Assembly (NCBI GenBank): GCA_022796475.1
Contig: JAAWIS010000001.1
Coordinates: 86,219 to 124,506, forward strand
Direction: 5' to 3'
Length of the DNA: 38,288 bases
Origin: Lachnospiraceae bacterium
GTDB taxonomy: Bacteria > Bacillota > Clostridia > Lachnospirales > Lachnospiraceae
The translations under genes and the position numbers were made by a program. Positions 1 through 8,776 of the stretch are shown here, piece after piece (positions within the stretch are counted from its first letter, which is position 1; the number at the start of each line of letters is the position of its first letter). The notes under the pieces were generated by a model. The model was given only the letters and a program-made list of their open reading frames with translations. It was not told the origin of the DNA and made no database searches.

Positions 1-959
1 GCCCTGGCAAGATGATCTTTACGTTTCTCATACAATTTCTGTATCAACCTATCAGAATCTTTTCCATAATGGATTTCATTATGACAATTGCTGCACAGCG
101 ATATAATATTCTCTTCCACATCAAGCGATACATCGAATTGATCCTGCATTGCAAGCGGAATTAAGTGATGTGGTTCTGTATAGGGTTTATCCGAATGCTT
201 TCTTATAAATGTCAGATGTCGTGGATCAATTTCACAAGTAAATCCTGCATGAACCAATGCATTAACTGCTGTCTGTCTATCTCGTGGGAAAATTCTAACC
301 CCATCTTTATCCACAGGTTCCTTAACTTTCCGGGGCATTCCTATGTATTCGAATATTGCTGTCTGTCCAACCATGTTGCTATACCTGATTTTTCTGACCA
401 ATTCATCATCCTCTGTTTCGTTAGCCTCTACAACATCTGGCTCTGGCAATTCGAATCCGCCTACATCAGCATAACGACGCAAATCGGCTCTGTCACTTAT
501 TTGAATAAATTCCCGATGATCATCTGTGGAATGCTCCAAATCCATATGAAATATACCAAGGAAACGGTATCCGCCCTTTTCACCTATCTGAACTCTGCCA
601 TTCCTATACGGTCCGTCTTCATAATGTCCAAACACATACCGCGGCAACTTTTCATTAGTTGTAATTGATGGCCGGGAAACACCTGTGTTTTCTTCGACTA
701 ATACTTTCCCATCATCACTTAATATATTAAGCCATCCCCTTGCAGGATTAAACGGTACAAACTTATCCCCTCTTTTTTTGGCCATACCTGGAAACCAAAC
801 AACATAACCGCTCCCATCATTTAAAGGTATAAATCCTTTCTGGCATCCATTCCATGACTTTCCAAAGCAGAAATTCATTACATCAACGATGGTACGAAAT
901 AACTTGTCTTCATCAACGCTAATAGATTTTAGTCTCTTTATATTTCTAATATCTGCCAT
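1..959 (-). CDS. HNH endonuclease, 3' end beyond window edge
   Basis: The minus strand stays open from an ATG at 959 to the left edge, giving about 319 residues of an incomplete protein. The start is preceded by AGGAG about six bases upstream. Near the visible C-terminal end is an HNH signature: EPHHLIPLAMQ, then ENIISLCSNCHNEIHYG, with the catalytic His pair, the central Asn, a paired-Cys zinc knuckle and the last His all present. This arrangement is typical of McrA-like endonucleases that cut DNA, often modified DNA, in restriction. The N-terminal 200 residues include VFGHYEDGPYRNGR and GGYRFLGIFHMD, which may form a DNA-recognition domain, but I cannot name it. A stand-alone restriction or mobile-element nuclease is likely. 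The HNH call is firm; the biological role is inference. Confidence 0.82.
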   Translation of the reverse strand, partial: MADIRNIKRLKSISVDEDKLFRTIVDVMNFCFGKSWNGCQKGFIPLNDGSGYVVWFPGMAKKRGDKFVPFNPARGWLNILSDDGKVLVEENTGVSRPSITTNEKLPRYVFGHYEDGPYRNGRVQIGEKGGYRFLGIFHMDLEHSTDDHREFIQISDRADLRRYADVGGFELPEPDVVEANETEDDELVRKIRYSNMVGQTAIFEYIGMPRKVKEPVDKDGVRIFPRDRQTAVNALVHAGFTCEIDPRHLTFIRKHSDKPYTEPHHLIPLAMQDQFDVSLDVEENIISLCSNCHNEIHYGKDSDRLIQKLYEKRKDHLAR

Positions 960-1055
960 ATTCTTCTCCTATGTCCCCTATATTCTCTTAGAATTGTTTT
1001 ATCATAACTATGATGTGTGGGGCGAAAAAACGCTTCTCCGAAATATCTCTGATTA

Positions 1056-1241
1056 CTAAATCCTCATATGGTCTTGACTAACTAAATAATCATCCATTCT
1101 ATCCATAATTTTACTTTTCTCCATCCTACTCTGCCAATCATCAAGGTTCATGTAAATAAGAGCTCCCTTTCTTGATTTCTCATTTAATTCATTTGCATAT
1201 TGTTTGGCTTCCTCAATTGAATAGATGAATCTGCACTCAGC
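1056..1241 (-). pseudogene. C-terminal gene remnant of unknown family
   Basis: An open minus-strand frame of about 60 codons ends at TAG (1056-1058) and reads as plausible protein, for example FIYSIEEAKQYANELNEKSR and ALIYMNLDDWQSRMEKSKIM. It begins directly after an in-frame TGA (1242-1244) and has no credible start codon or ribosome binding site upstream, so it looks like the tail of a truncated gene. It lies between the HNH gene and prfA, in a 470-base stretch that otherwise shows nothing I can identify (1242-1429 has no supported gene). The family is unknown. Chance coding potential in AT-rich sequence is the alternative. Confidence 0.3.
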
Positions 1242-1429
1242 TCATAGTCAATGTTGCGAAAGCAGCTATAAACTGGGCCAAAAAGAAAAATCAGCTCATT
1301 TTCCGAGAAAACAAGCCAATTCTTTATCCATTTATTCGTTTCTGGCAGACACCCAAAGCCCGGAATCCCGCATAGCCAAATGCTCGTGCAAACACGGCAC
1401 TTGGCCCATTGCTCGCGGAAAGGAAGGTT

Positions 1430-2506
1430 TTATGCCGTTTCATTTAAGCGGCTCAGCTTCGCCGCCTGATCCGCCGTAATCAGCGAATCCAAAAGTTCCT
1501 GAATATCTCCATTCATAATGGAATCAATTTTATAAAGCGTCAGCTTGATCCTGTGATCCGTAACCCGTCCCTGAGGGAAGTTGTAGGTACGGATTTTTTC
1601 CGATCGATCCCCAGTACCGATCTGGCTTCGCCGTTCATCTGCCTCTGCGCTTTGACGTTTCTCCATCTCAATGTCATACAGCTTAGAGCGCAGCAGCCGA
1701 AATGCTTTTTCCTTGTTTTGAAGCTGGGATTTTTCTGTCTGGCTGTAAATCACAATTCCTGTAGGAATATGGGTAAGACGTACAGCAGAATCTGTGGTAT
1801 TAACACATTGGCCTCCATTGCCGGAAGCCCGCATTACATCGATCCGGATGTCCTTATCATCAATTACAATATCAAACTCTTCTGCTTCCGGCATCACGGC
1901 TACCGTAGCTGTTGACGTATGGATTCTTCCTCCCGATTCCGTTTCCGGAACCCGCTGCACCCGGTGGACGCCGCTTTCGTATTTCATTTTGGAATAGGCG
2001 CCTTTTCCCGTAATCATAGCGACCACTTCCTTAAATCCGCCGATTCCATTTTCATTGACACTGACTAATTCCACTTTCCATTTCTGGCTGTCTGCATAAT
2101 TTACATACATCCGGTACAGTTCTGAGGCAAACAATGCGGCCTCATCCCCTCCTGCCCCTGCACGGATTTCAAGGATAATATTCTTATCATCATTCGGATC
2201 TTTGGGGAGAAGCAGGATTTTAAGCTGATACTCCAGCTCTTCAATCTGCTTCTTGGCATCTGCCAGCTCCTCCTTTGCCAGTTCCCTTAACTCTTCGTCG
2301 TTTTCCTCCTCCAGCAGTAACAGACTGTCTTCTGCACTCTGTTTTGCCTGCTTATATTCCTTATAGGCATCTACTAAAGGTGTTAACTCTGCCTGTTCTT
2401 TCATCAGCCGCTGAAACCGCTTAGGGTCGTCTGTCACCCCTGGGCTGGCCAGCTCCTGCATCAGCTCTTCAAAATGAATTAAAATATCATCTAACCGATC
2501 AAACAT
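1430..2506 (-). CDS. prfA: Peptide chain release factor 1 (RF1)
   Basis: Reads UAA and UAG stop codons in the ribosomal A site and triggers hydrolysis of peptidyl-tRNA. At 358 residues it has normal RF1 length. The catalytic GGQ loop is present in [15 protein letters not shown], and the codon-recognition PxT motif typical of RF1 rather than RF2 is seen as [15 protein letters not shown]. The N-terminal coiled-coil domain and the conserved [14 protein letters not shown] segment are intact. The gene lies 203 bases downstream of prmC, whose product methylates the GGQ glutamine of this very protein, so the two are functionally paired. The start codon follows a purine-rich AAGGAGAAGGGG region. No abnormality is seen. 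The intergenic stretch before it holds a palindromic repeat (2554-2615). Confidence 0.97.
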   Translation of the reverse strand: MFDRLDDILIHFEELMQELASPGVTDDPKRFQRLMKEQAELTPLVDAYKEYKQAKQSAEDSLLLLEEENDEELRELAKEELADAKKQIEELEYQLKILLLPKDPNDDKNIILEIRAGAGGDEAALFASELYRMYVNYADSQKWKVELVSVNENGIGGFKEVVAMITGKGAYSKMKYESGVHRVQRVPETESGGRIHTSTATVAVMPEAEEFDIVIDDKDIRIDVMRASGNGGQCVNTTDSAVRLTHIPTGIVIYSQTEKSQLQNKEKAFRLLRSKLYDIEMEKRQSAEADERRSQIGTGDRSEKIRTYNFPQGRVTDHRIKLTLYKIDSIMNGDIQELLDSLITADQAAKLSRLNETA

Positions 2507-2553
2507 ACGAATTTCCCCTTCTCCTTTCCTGTTGATTTTCTGCCGCAGTTTTC

Positions 2554-2615
2554 CTGTAAAAGCTCAGCGCTTTGCGCTGAGCTGTGCGAAAACGGGGGCG
2601 CAAAGCGACATCTTC
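2554..2615. repeat. Dispersed palindromic intergenic repeat, copy 1
   Basis: Contains a perfect inverted repeat with 10-base arms (2561-2570 and 2574-2583) around a TTT loop, followed by GTGCGAAAACGGGG. A second copy at 28081-28142 matches over roughly 60 bases in the same orientation, with the loop reading AAA instead of TTT. This copy sits between prmC and prfA. The remaining intergenic sequence (2616-2709) includes another short hairpin (GCCC-TAAGCA-GGGC). Short frames crossing it look like repeat-derived noise, not genes. Confidence 0.8.
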
Positions 2616-2709
2616 CATACCCGTTTTCTGCACATCCCCCGGAGGCTTCACAGATCCTCCCTTCATTCATGGTGCGCCCTAAGCAGGGCATGGGGGGCCT
2701 GTGACAATG

Positions 2710-3615
2710 TTACCCTGCTTTTGACCACAAGGCCGTTACTACCCGTTCCAGTCCGGCGCTATCCCGAATAATCCGGATATTGGAAAAACCGCCATCCTCT
2801 AAAATCTCTTGTACAGCAGCTCCCTGATCATAACCGATTTCTAAGTAAAGGGCAGCTCCTTTCTTCAGAAATGTTTTGCCTTCCAAAGCAATTCTTCTGT
2901 AAAATTCCAGGCCATCACTGCTGCCGTCTAAAGCCATCCTCGGTTCAAAATCCCGAACCTCCGGCTCCAATCCTTCAATTACCCCTGTAGGAATATAAGG
3001 GGGATTGGATACCAGAAGGTCAAAAGAATCCTCCCCTGGCTTAAGGGCATAAAATAAATCTCCATGGCGCAGTTCCACTTCCGGATCGGTTCTGTCCTCT
3101 TTTCCCCCTTTTCCTCCCAGCAGCAGCCCGCAATTCTTAGCCGCTACTTTTAAGGCTTCCGGAGATAAATCCACAGCAGTAATCGTTCCATACTTACCTT
3201 TCAGGGCTAAACTTATTGCGATACAGCCAGATCCTGTGCAAAGATCTAATATCCGTTCTCCCTGCCCTGGGTGTTCCGTTAACACCAGCTCGACCAAAGT
3301 TTCCGTATCCTGTCTGGGAATCAAAACATGACGGTTTACCCAAAATGAAAACCCCATAAATTCCTGACTCCCTAAAATCTGCTGCAGCGGGATCCGCATG
3401 GCCCGCTTCCTGATCATTTCCCGGTAACGGCTGGTCATTTCCCTTATTTCCTGGTTATCTGGCAGTTCCCGGCTCCGGTTCATCAAAAAATGTGCCATAT
3501 CCGTTCGAAAGGCTTCCAAAAGCAAATACTTGGCATCCAATTCCGGTTCCGGATTATTATGGCGCTTCAATTCTTCCCTTCCAAATGTTAGAAGGCTTTG
3601 GAGTGTCTGTTTCAT
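2710..3615 (-). CDS. prmC: Release factor glutamine methyltransferase
   Basis: Uses S-adenosylmethionine to N5-methylate the glutamine of the GGQ motif in release factors. The 301-residue protein has the helical N-terminal domain and a class I methyltransferase fold with the SAM-binding segment ILDLCTGSGCIAISLA. The family's hallmark NPPY motif occurs in VSNPPYIPTGVIEGLEPEV. The gene starts eight bases after the DUF1385 gene ends, so the two are probably cotranscribed, and it precedes prfA, the substrate gene. This arrangement with DUF1385, rpmE and rho is common in Clostridia. Length and motifs are normal. Confidence 0.96.
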   Translation of the reverse strand: MKQTLQSLLTFGREELKRHNNPEPELDAKYLLLEAFRTDMAHFLMNRSRELPDNQEIREMTSRYREMIRKRAMRIPLQQILGSQEFMGFSFWVNRHVLIPRQDTETLVELVLTEHPGQGERILDLCTGSGCIAISLALKGKYGTITAVDLSPEALKVAAKNCGLLLGGKGGKEDRTDPEVELRHGDLFYALKPGEDSFDLLVSNPPYIPTGVIEGLEPEVRDFEPRMALDGSSDGLEFYRRIALEGKTFLKKGAALYLEIGYDQGAAVQEILEDGGFSNIRIIRDSAGLERVVTALWSKAG

Positions 3616-3623
3616 TTTCCCGG

Positions 3624-4568
3624 TTATCCTTTCTCCCAGCCCGGAAAATTCTCGTTCAGATAGGCTTTCCAGTCAAATACCGCCTCCACCGCCTGGATTG
3701 CCACCTGAATCATACCATCATCCGGCTCCTTAGTGGTTAAATTCTGCATCCACATACCGGGACGGCTTAAAAAATCTACGATTTTTGAATCGCTTCGCCC
3801 TGCCAGCCGCAGAAATTCATACGATACCCCGGCAATCACCGGAATCAGCACAATCCGGCTTACAATCCGCAGCCAGAGAGTATCCGTCCGGATCACCATA
3901 AAAAATAAAATGCTGATGACCATAACAATTAAAAGAAAACTGGTTCCGCAGCGTTTATGCTGTTTGGAGCTTCTTCGGACATTATCCACCGTCAGCTCCA
4001 GGCCATGTTCAATGCAATTAATGCATTTGTGTTCTGCACCGTGGTACATAAATGTGCGGCGGATATCCTCCATTCGGGAAATCAGCTTAATATATGCGAT
4101 AAAAATACCGATTCGGATCAGCCCTTCCAGCACAGCCATTCCTGTAGCAGACGGGATAAACCTTCGCAAAATGTTTGCTAAAAACAGGGGAAGCACCATA
4201 AAAATACCAAGAGCCATCACCACAGAAAACACCATAACCACGCTCATCAGCGCAGTTTCCAGTTTTTCACCAAACACCTTGTCCAGCCAAAGTTCAAACT
4301 TTCCCGGCTGGCTGTCTTCATCATCCTCAAAAAAACTGGCAGACCATGTTAAAGTCTTCATCCCAAGAATCATAGAATCAGCAAAGCTGAATACGCCTCG
4401 GATCAAGGGAAGGGAAAACAGCTTAACCTTTTCCGTAAGGCTTACATAAGTATCCTTTGAAACCTCAATTTCCCCGTCAGGCTTGCGGACGGCTGTGGCA
4501 TACTGGTCTTTGTTCTTCATCATAATCCCTTCAATCACTGCCTGCCCGCCGATCCCTGAATATTTCAT
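3624..4568 (-). CDS. DUF1385 family membrane protein
   Basis: Predicted integral membrane protein of the DUF1385 family, function unknown. I place the start at 4568 (MKYSGIGGQAVIEGIMMKN), giving 314 residues, because an AAGGAGG motif lies nine bases upstream and the family begins with this conserved segment. A longer frame reaching 4679 would run into the rpmE terminator hairpin and is unlikely. Hydrophobic stretches such as SVVMVFSVVMALGIFMVLPL, the GLIRIGIFIAYI segment and SFLLIVMVISILFFMVI indicate several membrane helices. The conserved YHGAEHKCINCIEHG segment carries His and Cys residues that could bind metal, but this is speculation. It is immediately upstream of prmC. Confidence 0.9.
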   Translation of the reverse strand: MKYSGIGGQAVIEGIMMKNKDQYATAVRKPDGEIEVSKDTYVSLTEKVKLFSLPLIRGVFSFADSMILGMKTLTWSASFFEDDEDSQPGKFELWLDKVFGEKLETALMSVVMVFSVVMALGIFMVLPLFLANILRRFIPSATGMAVLEGLIRIGIFIAYIKLISRMEDIRRTFMYHGAEHKCINCIEHGLELTVDNVRRSSKQHKRCGTSFLLIVMVISILFFMVIRTDTLWLRIVSRIVLIPVIAGVSYEFLRLAGRSDSKIVDFLSRPGMWMQNLTTKEPDDGMIQVAIQAVEAVFDWKAYLNENFPGWEKG

Positions 4569-4643
4569 GCAGCAAAACCTCCTTACGTCAGATGCCTCTT
4601 TGCTCCCGCTAAATCCATACCGATCCTTAAGGAGCATATCAGG

Positions 4644-4693
4644 TAAAAAAAGCGTCCTCTTCCATACGTGTATACGCATAAGAGCACGCTTTA
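4644..4693 (-). terminator. Rho-independent terminator of rpmE
   Basis: On the minus strand AAAGCGTGCTCTT pairs with AAGAGGACGCTTT with one mismatch, and a run of seven T follows. The loop itself contains a further near-palindrome (ATGCGTATACACGTAT). It lies just after the rpmE stop codon. Confidence 0.85.
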
Positions 4694-4716
4694 TCTACAT
4701 TCCTTATACTAAATTA

Positions 4717-4923
4717 CTACTGAGCCTTAATACCATACTTACGGTTAAATTTATCGATACGTCCGCGGGCTGCAGCAGTCTTCTGCTGACCGGTATAGAA
4801 CGGATGGCAGCTGGAACAAATTTCCACGTGGATGTCCTGCTTGGTGGATCCGGTTACGAACTCATTTCCGCAGTTGCATACTACTTTTGCCTGATAATAA
4901 TTTGGATGGATTCCCTCTCTCAT
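4717..4923 (-). CDS. rpmE: Ribosomal protein bL31, zinc-binding form
   Basis: Large-subunit ribosomal protein of 68 residues, beginning [20 protein letters not shown]. The start at 4923 is chosen because GAGGTG lies about seven bases upstream and bL31 proteins begin at this point; an in-frame extension to 4965 has no family support. Four cysteines (C-x-C in VVCNCGNEF and C-x-x-C in EICSSCHPF) mark the zinc-containing C+ form, as opposed to the zinc-independent paralog used under zinc starvation. It has its own promoter (5026-5054) and terminator (4644-4693), so it can be expressed independently of rho upstream. Confidence 0.97.
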   Translation of the reverse strand: MREGIHPNYYQAKVVCNCGNEFVTGSTKQDIHVEICSSCHPFYTGQQKTAAARGRIDKFNRKYGIKAQ

Positions 4924-5025
4924 ATGTTTCACCTCACTCATGTTATTTGCGGTTTCCGACCGCACAGAAATACAGTTCTTCTCAAAACATCTATTTCAAT
5001 TACAATATAAATAGACAGCCTAATC

Positions 5026-5054
5026 AGTATATCACAGGAAATATGAAATTGCAA
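5026..5054 (-). promoter_or_regulatory. Sigma-A-type promoter for rpmE
   Basis: On the minus strand a TTGCAA -35 box (5049-5054) and a TATACT -10 box (5026-5031) are separated by exactly 17 bases. This predicts a leader of about 100 bases before the rpmE start. Confidence 0.7.
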
Positions 5055-5109
5055 TCACTTTTTCTGGCAGTTTGTCTTTTTGCATTTCCATATATTACCA
5101 TAGACAAGG

Positions 5110-5138
5110 CAGACGGCAGGCGCTATAAGTACCGTCTG
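5110..5138 (-). terminator. Hairpin overlapping the rho stop codon
   Basis: CAGACGG (minus strand, 5132-5138) pairs with CCGTCTG (5110-5116) across the rho stop codon. No T-run follows, so it is at best a weak intrinsic terminator or a 3'-end stabilising structure. Confidence 0.3.
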
Positions 5139-6940
5139 CGGCGGATTTCATCCACAATCTCCTTATTGCTTTTGGTTTTTGTAAACATGTCCAGTATTTT
5201 TTCCACAGAATCTTCGGATTTCATAGAGTTGGTTCCCCGCCGGATGATTTCCATAGCTTCTGCCTCTTCCCTGGTTAAAAGCAAATCATCCCGCCTGGTT
5301 CCAGACTTTAAAATATCAATCGCCGGGAAAATCCTCTTTTCGGAAAGTTTCCGGTCTAATACCAGCTCCATATTTCCGGTGCCCTTAAATTCCTCATAAA
5401 TCACATCATCCATGCGGCTTCCCGTATCAATCAGCGCCGTTCCAAGGATCGTTAAGCTGCCGCCTTCACGCATATTCCGGGCTGCACCAAAAAAACGCTT
5501 TGGCATATGAAGAGCCGCTGGATCAAGACCGCCGGATAAGGTGCGTCCGCTGGGAGGCACCACCAGATTATAAGCTCTCGCAAGCCGCGTAATGCTGTCC
5601 AGCAAAATCGTTACATCACGGCCATGTTCCACAAGTCTTCTGGCACGTTCAATCACCATCTCAGAAACACGTTTATGCCGTTCCGGAAGTTCATCAAATG
5701 TGGAATAAATCACTTCCACATTTTCCCCTACAATCGCTTCCTTAATATCGGTAACCTCTTCCGGCCGCTCATCAATTAAAAGAATAATTAAATGCATTCT
5801 GGGCTGGTTGGTGGTAATCGCTTTGGCTACCTGCTTTAATAATGTGGTTTTTCCTGCCTTAGGCGGAGATACAATCAATCCCCTCTGCCCTTTTCCGATA
5901 GGAGCCATCAGATCCAGAACTCGCATAGCCATGGAATTGCGCAGTCCTGCAGTTTCCATGTGAATCCGGTCATTCGGAAAAATCGGTGTTAAATCTTCAA
6001 AATTCGGTCGTTTCTCAGCCACATTGACCGGATAACCATTAATACTGGTGACATAAAGAAGGGCTGCAAATTTTTCCGTGGCAGCTTTCACCCTCCGGTT
6101 TCCCCGAACCATATCTCCTGTTTTCATATTAAAACGCCGAATCTGAGATGGGGCCACATAAACGTCATTTTCACCGGGAAGAAAATTTTCACAGCGGATA
6201 AATCCGAATCCATCCGGCATAACTTCCAAAATCCCATTGGCCTCCATGCCGCTGTCCAGTTCCTGAATCTCGTCCTGGTTCATTTCCGCATTCCTGCCGT
6301 CAGGTCTGGCTCCTTCCCGGATCAGGCTGTCTGGCTGCCGGAAAGAGGGCGTATCCTGATTTCCACTTCCGCCTGTCCGATCCACAGTCCGGGAAGCTTC
6401 CTGGCTTCCGGCTGCCCTGTCCGATCCATGGGAAGAATCTGTGCTGCCCATTCCGTTATCCTGGCTTCTTCCTCTGTTTTGATAGCTGTTCCGGTTCTCA
6501 TGCCGGTTCACTACCCGGATCTGTTTGCCCTCCATCCGGCCGGCCAGACGGCTCCCTGTGCCGGTTCCGTCCTTTCTGGAAGTCTGAGGCTCTCTTTTTA
6601 TAAAACCAGTTCCACTTTCCGTTTTCCTCATGCCGTTTGCCCGTTCCTGGCCATCTGTCCGTTCCGGCGCTTTCCGGCTTTTTTCCGTTTTCTCCGCCGC
6701 CTTTTCAGAAATTTCCACAGGCGTTTCCAATGTCTTTTGAACCGGTTTCTGGCGTATTTCCTCTGCTGTCAAATCTGGTTCTTTTTCATTTTCCTCAGAT
6801 ATTTTTTCATCCGGTTCTTCTGCCTGGCAGATCAATTCCACCAATTCTGCTTTCCGTAAGCTGCTGATGCCTTTCAGACCCTTTTCCTTTGCCAGCTCTT
6901 TTAATTCGCTTAATGGAAGCGTATTCAGTTTTTCACGCAT
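5123..6940 (-). CDS. rho: Transcription termination factor Rho with long disordered insert
   Basis: Hexameric RNA-dependent ATPase that ends transcription. The 605-residue protein is about 180 residues longer than the E. coli protein. Order: Rho_N helical domain (1-40, [20 protein letters not shown]), a very hydrophilic linker (about 42-232) that is first acidic/basic and then rich in Gly, Ser, Asn, Arg and Gln, the cold-shock-like RNA-binding domain (about 233-310, [20 protein letters not shown]), and the ATPase with Walker [13 protein letters not shown], Walker [17 protein letters not shown] and the Q/R-loop region [20 protein letters not shown]. All catalytic motifs are present. GGAG lies about seven bases before the start. 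Linkers of this kind occur in other Clostridia and Bacteroidetes Rho proteins, where some drive assembly or phase separation; whether that applies here is inference. Confidence 0.97.
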   Translation of the reverse strand: MREKLNTLPLSELKELAKEKGLKGISSLRKAELVELICQAEEPDEKISEENEKEPDLTAEEIRQKPVQKTLETPVEISEKAAEKTEKSRKAPERTDGQERANGMRKTESGTGFIKREPQTSRKDGTGTGSRLAGRMEGKQIRVVNRHENRNSYQNRGRSQDNGMGSTDSSHGSDRAAGSQEASRTVDRTGGSGNQDTPSFRQPDSLIREGARPDGRNAEMNQDEIQELDSGMEANGILEVMPDGFGFIRCENFLPGENDVYVAPSQIRRFNMKTGDMVRGNRRVKAATEKFAALLYVTSINGYPVNVAEKRPNFEDLTPIFPNDRIHMETAGLRNSMAMRVLDLMAPIGKGQRGLIVSPPKAGKTTLLKQVAKAITTNQPRMHLIILLIDERPEEVTDIKEAIVGENVEVIYSTFDELPERHKRVSEMVIERARRLVEHGRDVTILLDSITRLARAYNLVVPPSGRTLSGGLDPAALHMPKRFFGAARNMREGGSLTILGTALIDTGSRMDDVIYEEFKGTGNMELVLDRKLSEKRIFPAIDILKSGTRRDDLLLTREEAEAMEIIRRGTNSMKSEDSVEKILDMFTKTKSNKEIVDEIRRRRYL

Positions 6941-7438
6941 ACCTTCTCCTTTACCTTATATGATCCGGCATCTATTAAGAATAATACCAAACCATATTGC
7001 TTTTCCTTTCCATAGATCGCTATATTATTTTAAATTATCAAAATCATCATAATGGGGATTTTCTTCAGATTCAGAATCTATTGAACTTCACAATCTAATT
7101 TCTATAAAAAGACCATTTTATTATAATCCTAATTTCCACATAAGTAAAGGGTTTTTTCCTTCTTTCCTGCTGTCCGATGGATCTATTATTACTGTTCGCA
7201 GTGCACCTATGAACAGCAATGATCTGCTGCAGACCACGAATATAGTTTTAACCAATAAGATAAACGGCCCAGGCAGAAACAAAGCATCTGAAATATAAGC
7301 GTTCCAACACGCTCTAATACAGATACCTTGTATGCTGACCAGCCGTTTACCTGCCTGCGTTTTCTGTTTCTTTGCTGCAAATATGAGGAACGGGAATCTG
7401 CTCCTTATTTCTGTTTCTGTTTTAACTTCTCTATCACT
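6941..7438. other. AT-rich intergenic region; rho leader
   Basis: No gene is supported in these 498 bases. The left part is the probable 170-base untranslated leader of rho, containing a short palindrome (AGATTC-A-GAATCT, 7067-7079). The part beyond the promoter is the 3' flank of the phosphodiesterase gene; it contains a six-base inverted repeat (CTGTTC...GAACAG near 7191-7215), with no clear terminator. Confidence 0.6.
7120..7148 (-). promoter_or_regulatory. Sigma-A-type promoter for rho
   Basis: A perfect TATAAT -10 box (7120-7125, minus strand) lies 17 bases from a TTTACT -35 box (7143-7148). The predicted start leaves a leader of about 170 bases before the rho ATG, long enough for the autoregulation known for rho in other bacteria, although no specific structure is evident. 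Confidence 0.7.
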
Positions 7439-8755
7439 TTAATTCCCAAACGGAAAAAATTGATCAATCACCGCCCCGTCTGCATCTTCCAGCTCTAATC
7501 CCAGGGCTCTTGCCATAATCGGCCCTTCATCTATCAGGTACATGTCAGAAACCTGGATCCCTGGCTGAAAGTCCGGCCCGGAAGCCAGAAAAAAGGTTTC
7601 ATAATCCGGACTGTCCGGATTATAGCCATGGGCGCCGCGATGGACTCCATTCCCTTTTAAAGCTTTCCTTAGAGGTTCCCTGCAGCCATTTTTAAAATAA
7701 ACCCCATCCTCCGCCTCCAGCATAAAGGAGCACCTTGGATCTGCCCCCTTTTCCCTGGCCTGCTTTCCGGAATAAACGGCCCGGATACCGGAACCAGGGC
7801 GCTTCTTCCATTCCTTCAGCCACAGCGCTACCTGATACAGCCCTTCCTTATCCTTCCGGTTTTTCAGATAGATGTAGCAGGCACCGTCACAAGTTTGGGC
7901 AGCCACGTTCCATTTAACCAGCCGGTTTCCTTTTCTTTTTGCCCACCCCTTCTCCACGATATAGTAATTGGGATACAGCACCTGATTTACATTCTTTTGG
8001 AAATGATCGCCCAAAACGATAATATTTGTAGTTTTTGTTTCTCCCAGCCGCTCAATCAGACCGAATATTTCCCCCAGCCGCATATCATGGCGCTTTAAAG
8101 CTTCCTCTGCCTCTTTTGAATCTACACCGTATTCATGACGGATGGTATCCACATCTGTAAAATGTACCATTGTAAGATCTGGGCGGTAATGGCTTAAGGT
8201 CCTAAGAAGGCTGGCCTGAACAAAGTTATCCAGCATTGGCTGACGGATCCCATCCAGCAAGTGGCCGTACCGTTTATATAGATCCCACTGATACCATGGC
8301 GTACCATTTAGGAAAGATGCCATAAGCTGATTTTCCCAAGGCCGGTTTGACCATACTTCCGGCAGGTTGCAGGAAATTCCCGCTCTTCCGGTTACCGGCC
8401 ACAAAAGAGAAGCCGTTTTAAGTCCTGCCTTCCTGGCTTCATCGTAAAGAGTGGTTCCCCGGATAAACCGCCTCTGCCAAAACCAATCCGGATTTTCCCG
8501 GTTGGGCTGAAACTGCAGGTTATTCACAATCCCGTGACGGGCCGGAAGTTTTCCTGTAACAATACTCACATGGGCCGGATAGGTAAGACTTGGATAAACG
8601 CTTTTCACATGGCGGCAGACTGCCCCACTGGTTAAAAGCCGTTTAAAATTAGGAAGGGTTTCCAAAACCGCTAAATCTTTGCACCCCACTGCATCCAGAG
8701 AAATCACCAGCATTTTATTTGGCTTTTCCCCTATGTATTTCTTTCTTCTGATCAT
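7439..8755 (-). CDS. Type I phosphodiesterase/nucleotide pyrophosphatase family protein
   Basis: Member of the alkaline phosphatase superfamily (NPP/autotaxin-like), a two-metal hydrolase of phosphodiester or phosphate-ester bonds. At 438 residues it shows the family layout: the first metal-binding Asp in MLVISLDAVGC (Asp21), the nucleophile motif PSLTYPAHVSIVTG with probable nucleophile Thr58, HFTDVDTIRHEYG with Asp/His metal ligands, and LGDHFQ with the next Asp-His pair. No signal peptide is seen, so it is probably cytoplasmic, unlike many NPP enzymes. It begins 21 bases after rarA ends and is likely cotranscribed with it. The natural substrate cannot be told; related proteins are often annotated simply as alkaline phosphatase family. 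Confidence 0.87.
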   Translation of the reverse strand: MIRRKKYIGEKPNKMLVISLDAVGCKDLAVLETLPNFKRLLTSGAVCRHVKSVYPSLTYPAHVSIVTGKLPARHGIVNNLQFQPNRENPDWFWQRRFIRGTTLYDEARKAGLKTASLLWPVTGRAGISCNLPEVWSNRPWENQLMASFLNGTPWYQWDLYKRYGHLLDGIRQPMLDNFVQASLLRTLSHYRPDLTMVHFTDVDTIRHEYGVDSKEAEEALKRHDMRLGEIFGLIERLGETKTTNIIVLGDHFQKNVNQVLYPNYYIVEKGWAKRKGNRLVKWNVAAQTCDGACYIYLKNRKDKEGLYQVALWLKEWKKRPGSGIRAVYSGKQAREKGADPRCSFMLEAEDGVYFKNGCREPLRKALKGNGVHRGAHGYNPDSPDYETFFLASGPDFQPGIQVSDMYLIDEGPIMARALGLELEDADGAVIDQFFPFGN

Positions 8756-8776
8756 AATTTTTCTCCTCTGCCTGCT

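Noticed and set aside
165-668. Plus-strand open frame of 167 codons
   Set aside because: It is antisense to the HNH endonuclease frame, which has the conserved motifs and a ribosome binding site.
2491-2691. Minus-strand frame of 66 codons between prmC and prfA
   Set aside because: It is read through the dispersed palindromic repeat, overlaps the prfA start and resembles no protein family.
3733-4449. Plus-strand frame of 238 codons opposite the DUF1385 gene
   Set aside because: It is an antisense shadow with no family features; the minus-strand protein is well conserved.
4569-4679. N-terminal extension of the DUF1385 protein
   Set aside because: It would begin inside the rpmE terminator; the ATG at 4568 has a strong ribosome binding site and matches the family start.
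7191-7215. Inverted repeat CTGTTC...GAACAG as a possible regulator site
   Set aside because: Arms are only six bases, there is no adjacent promoter that it would control, and such repeats are expected by chance.
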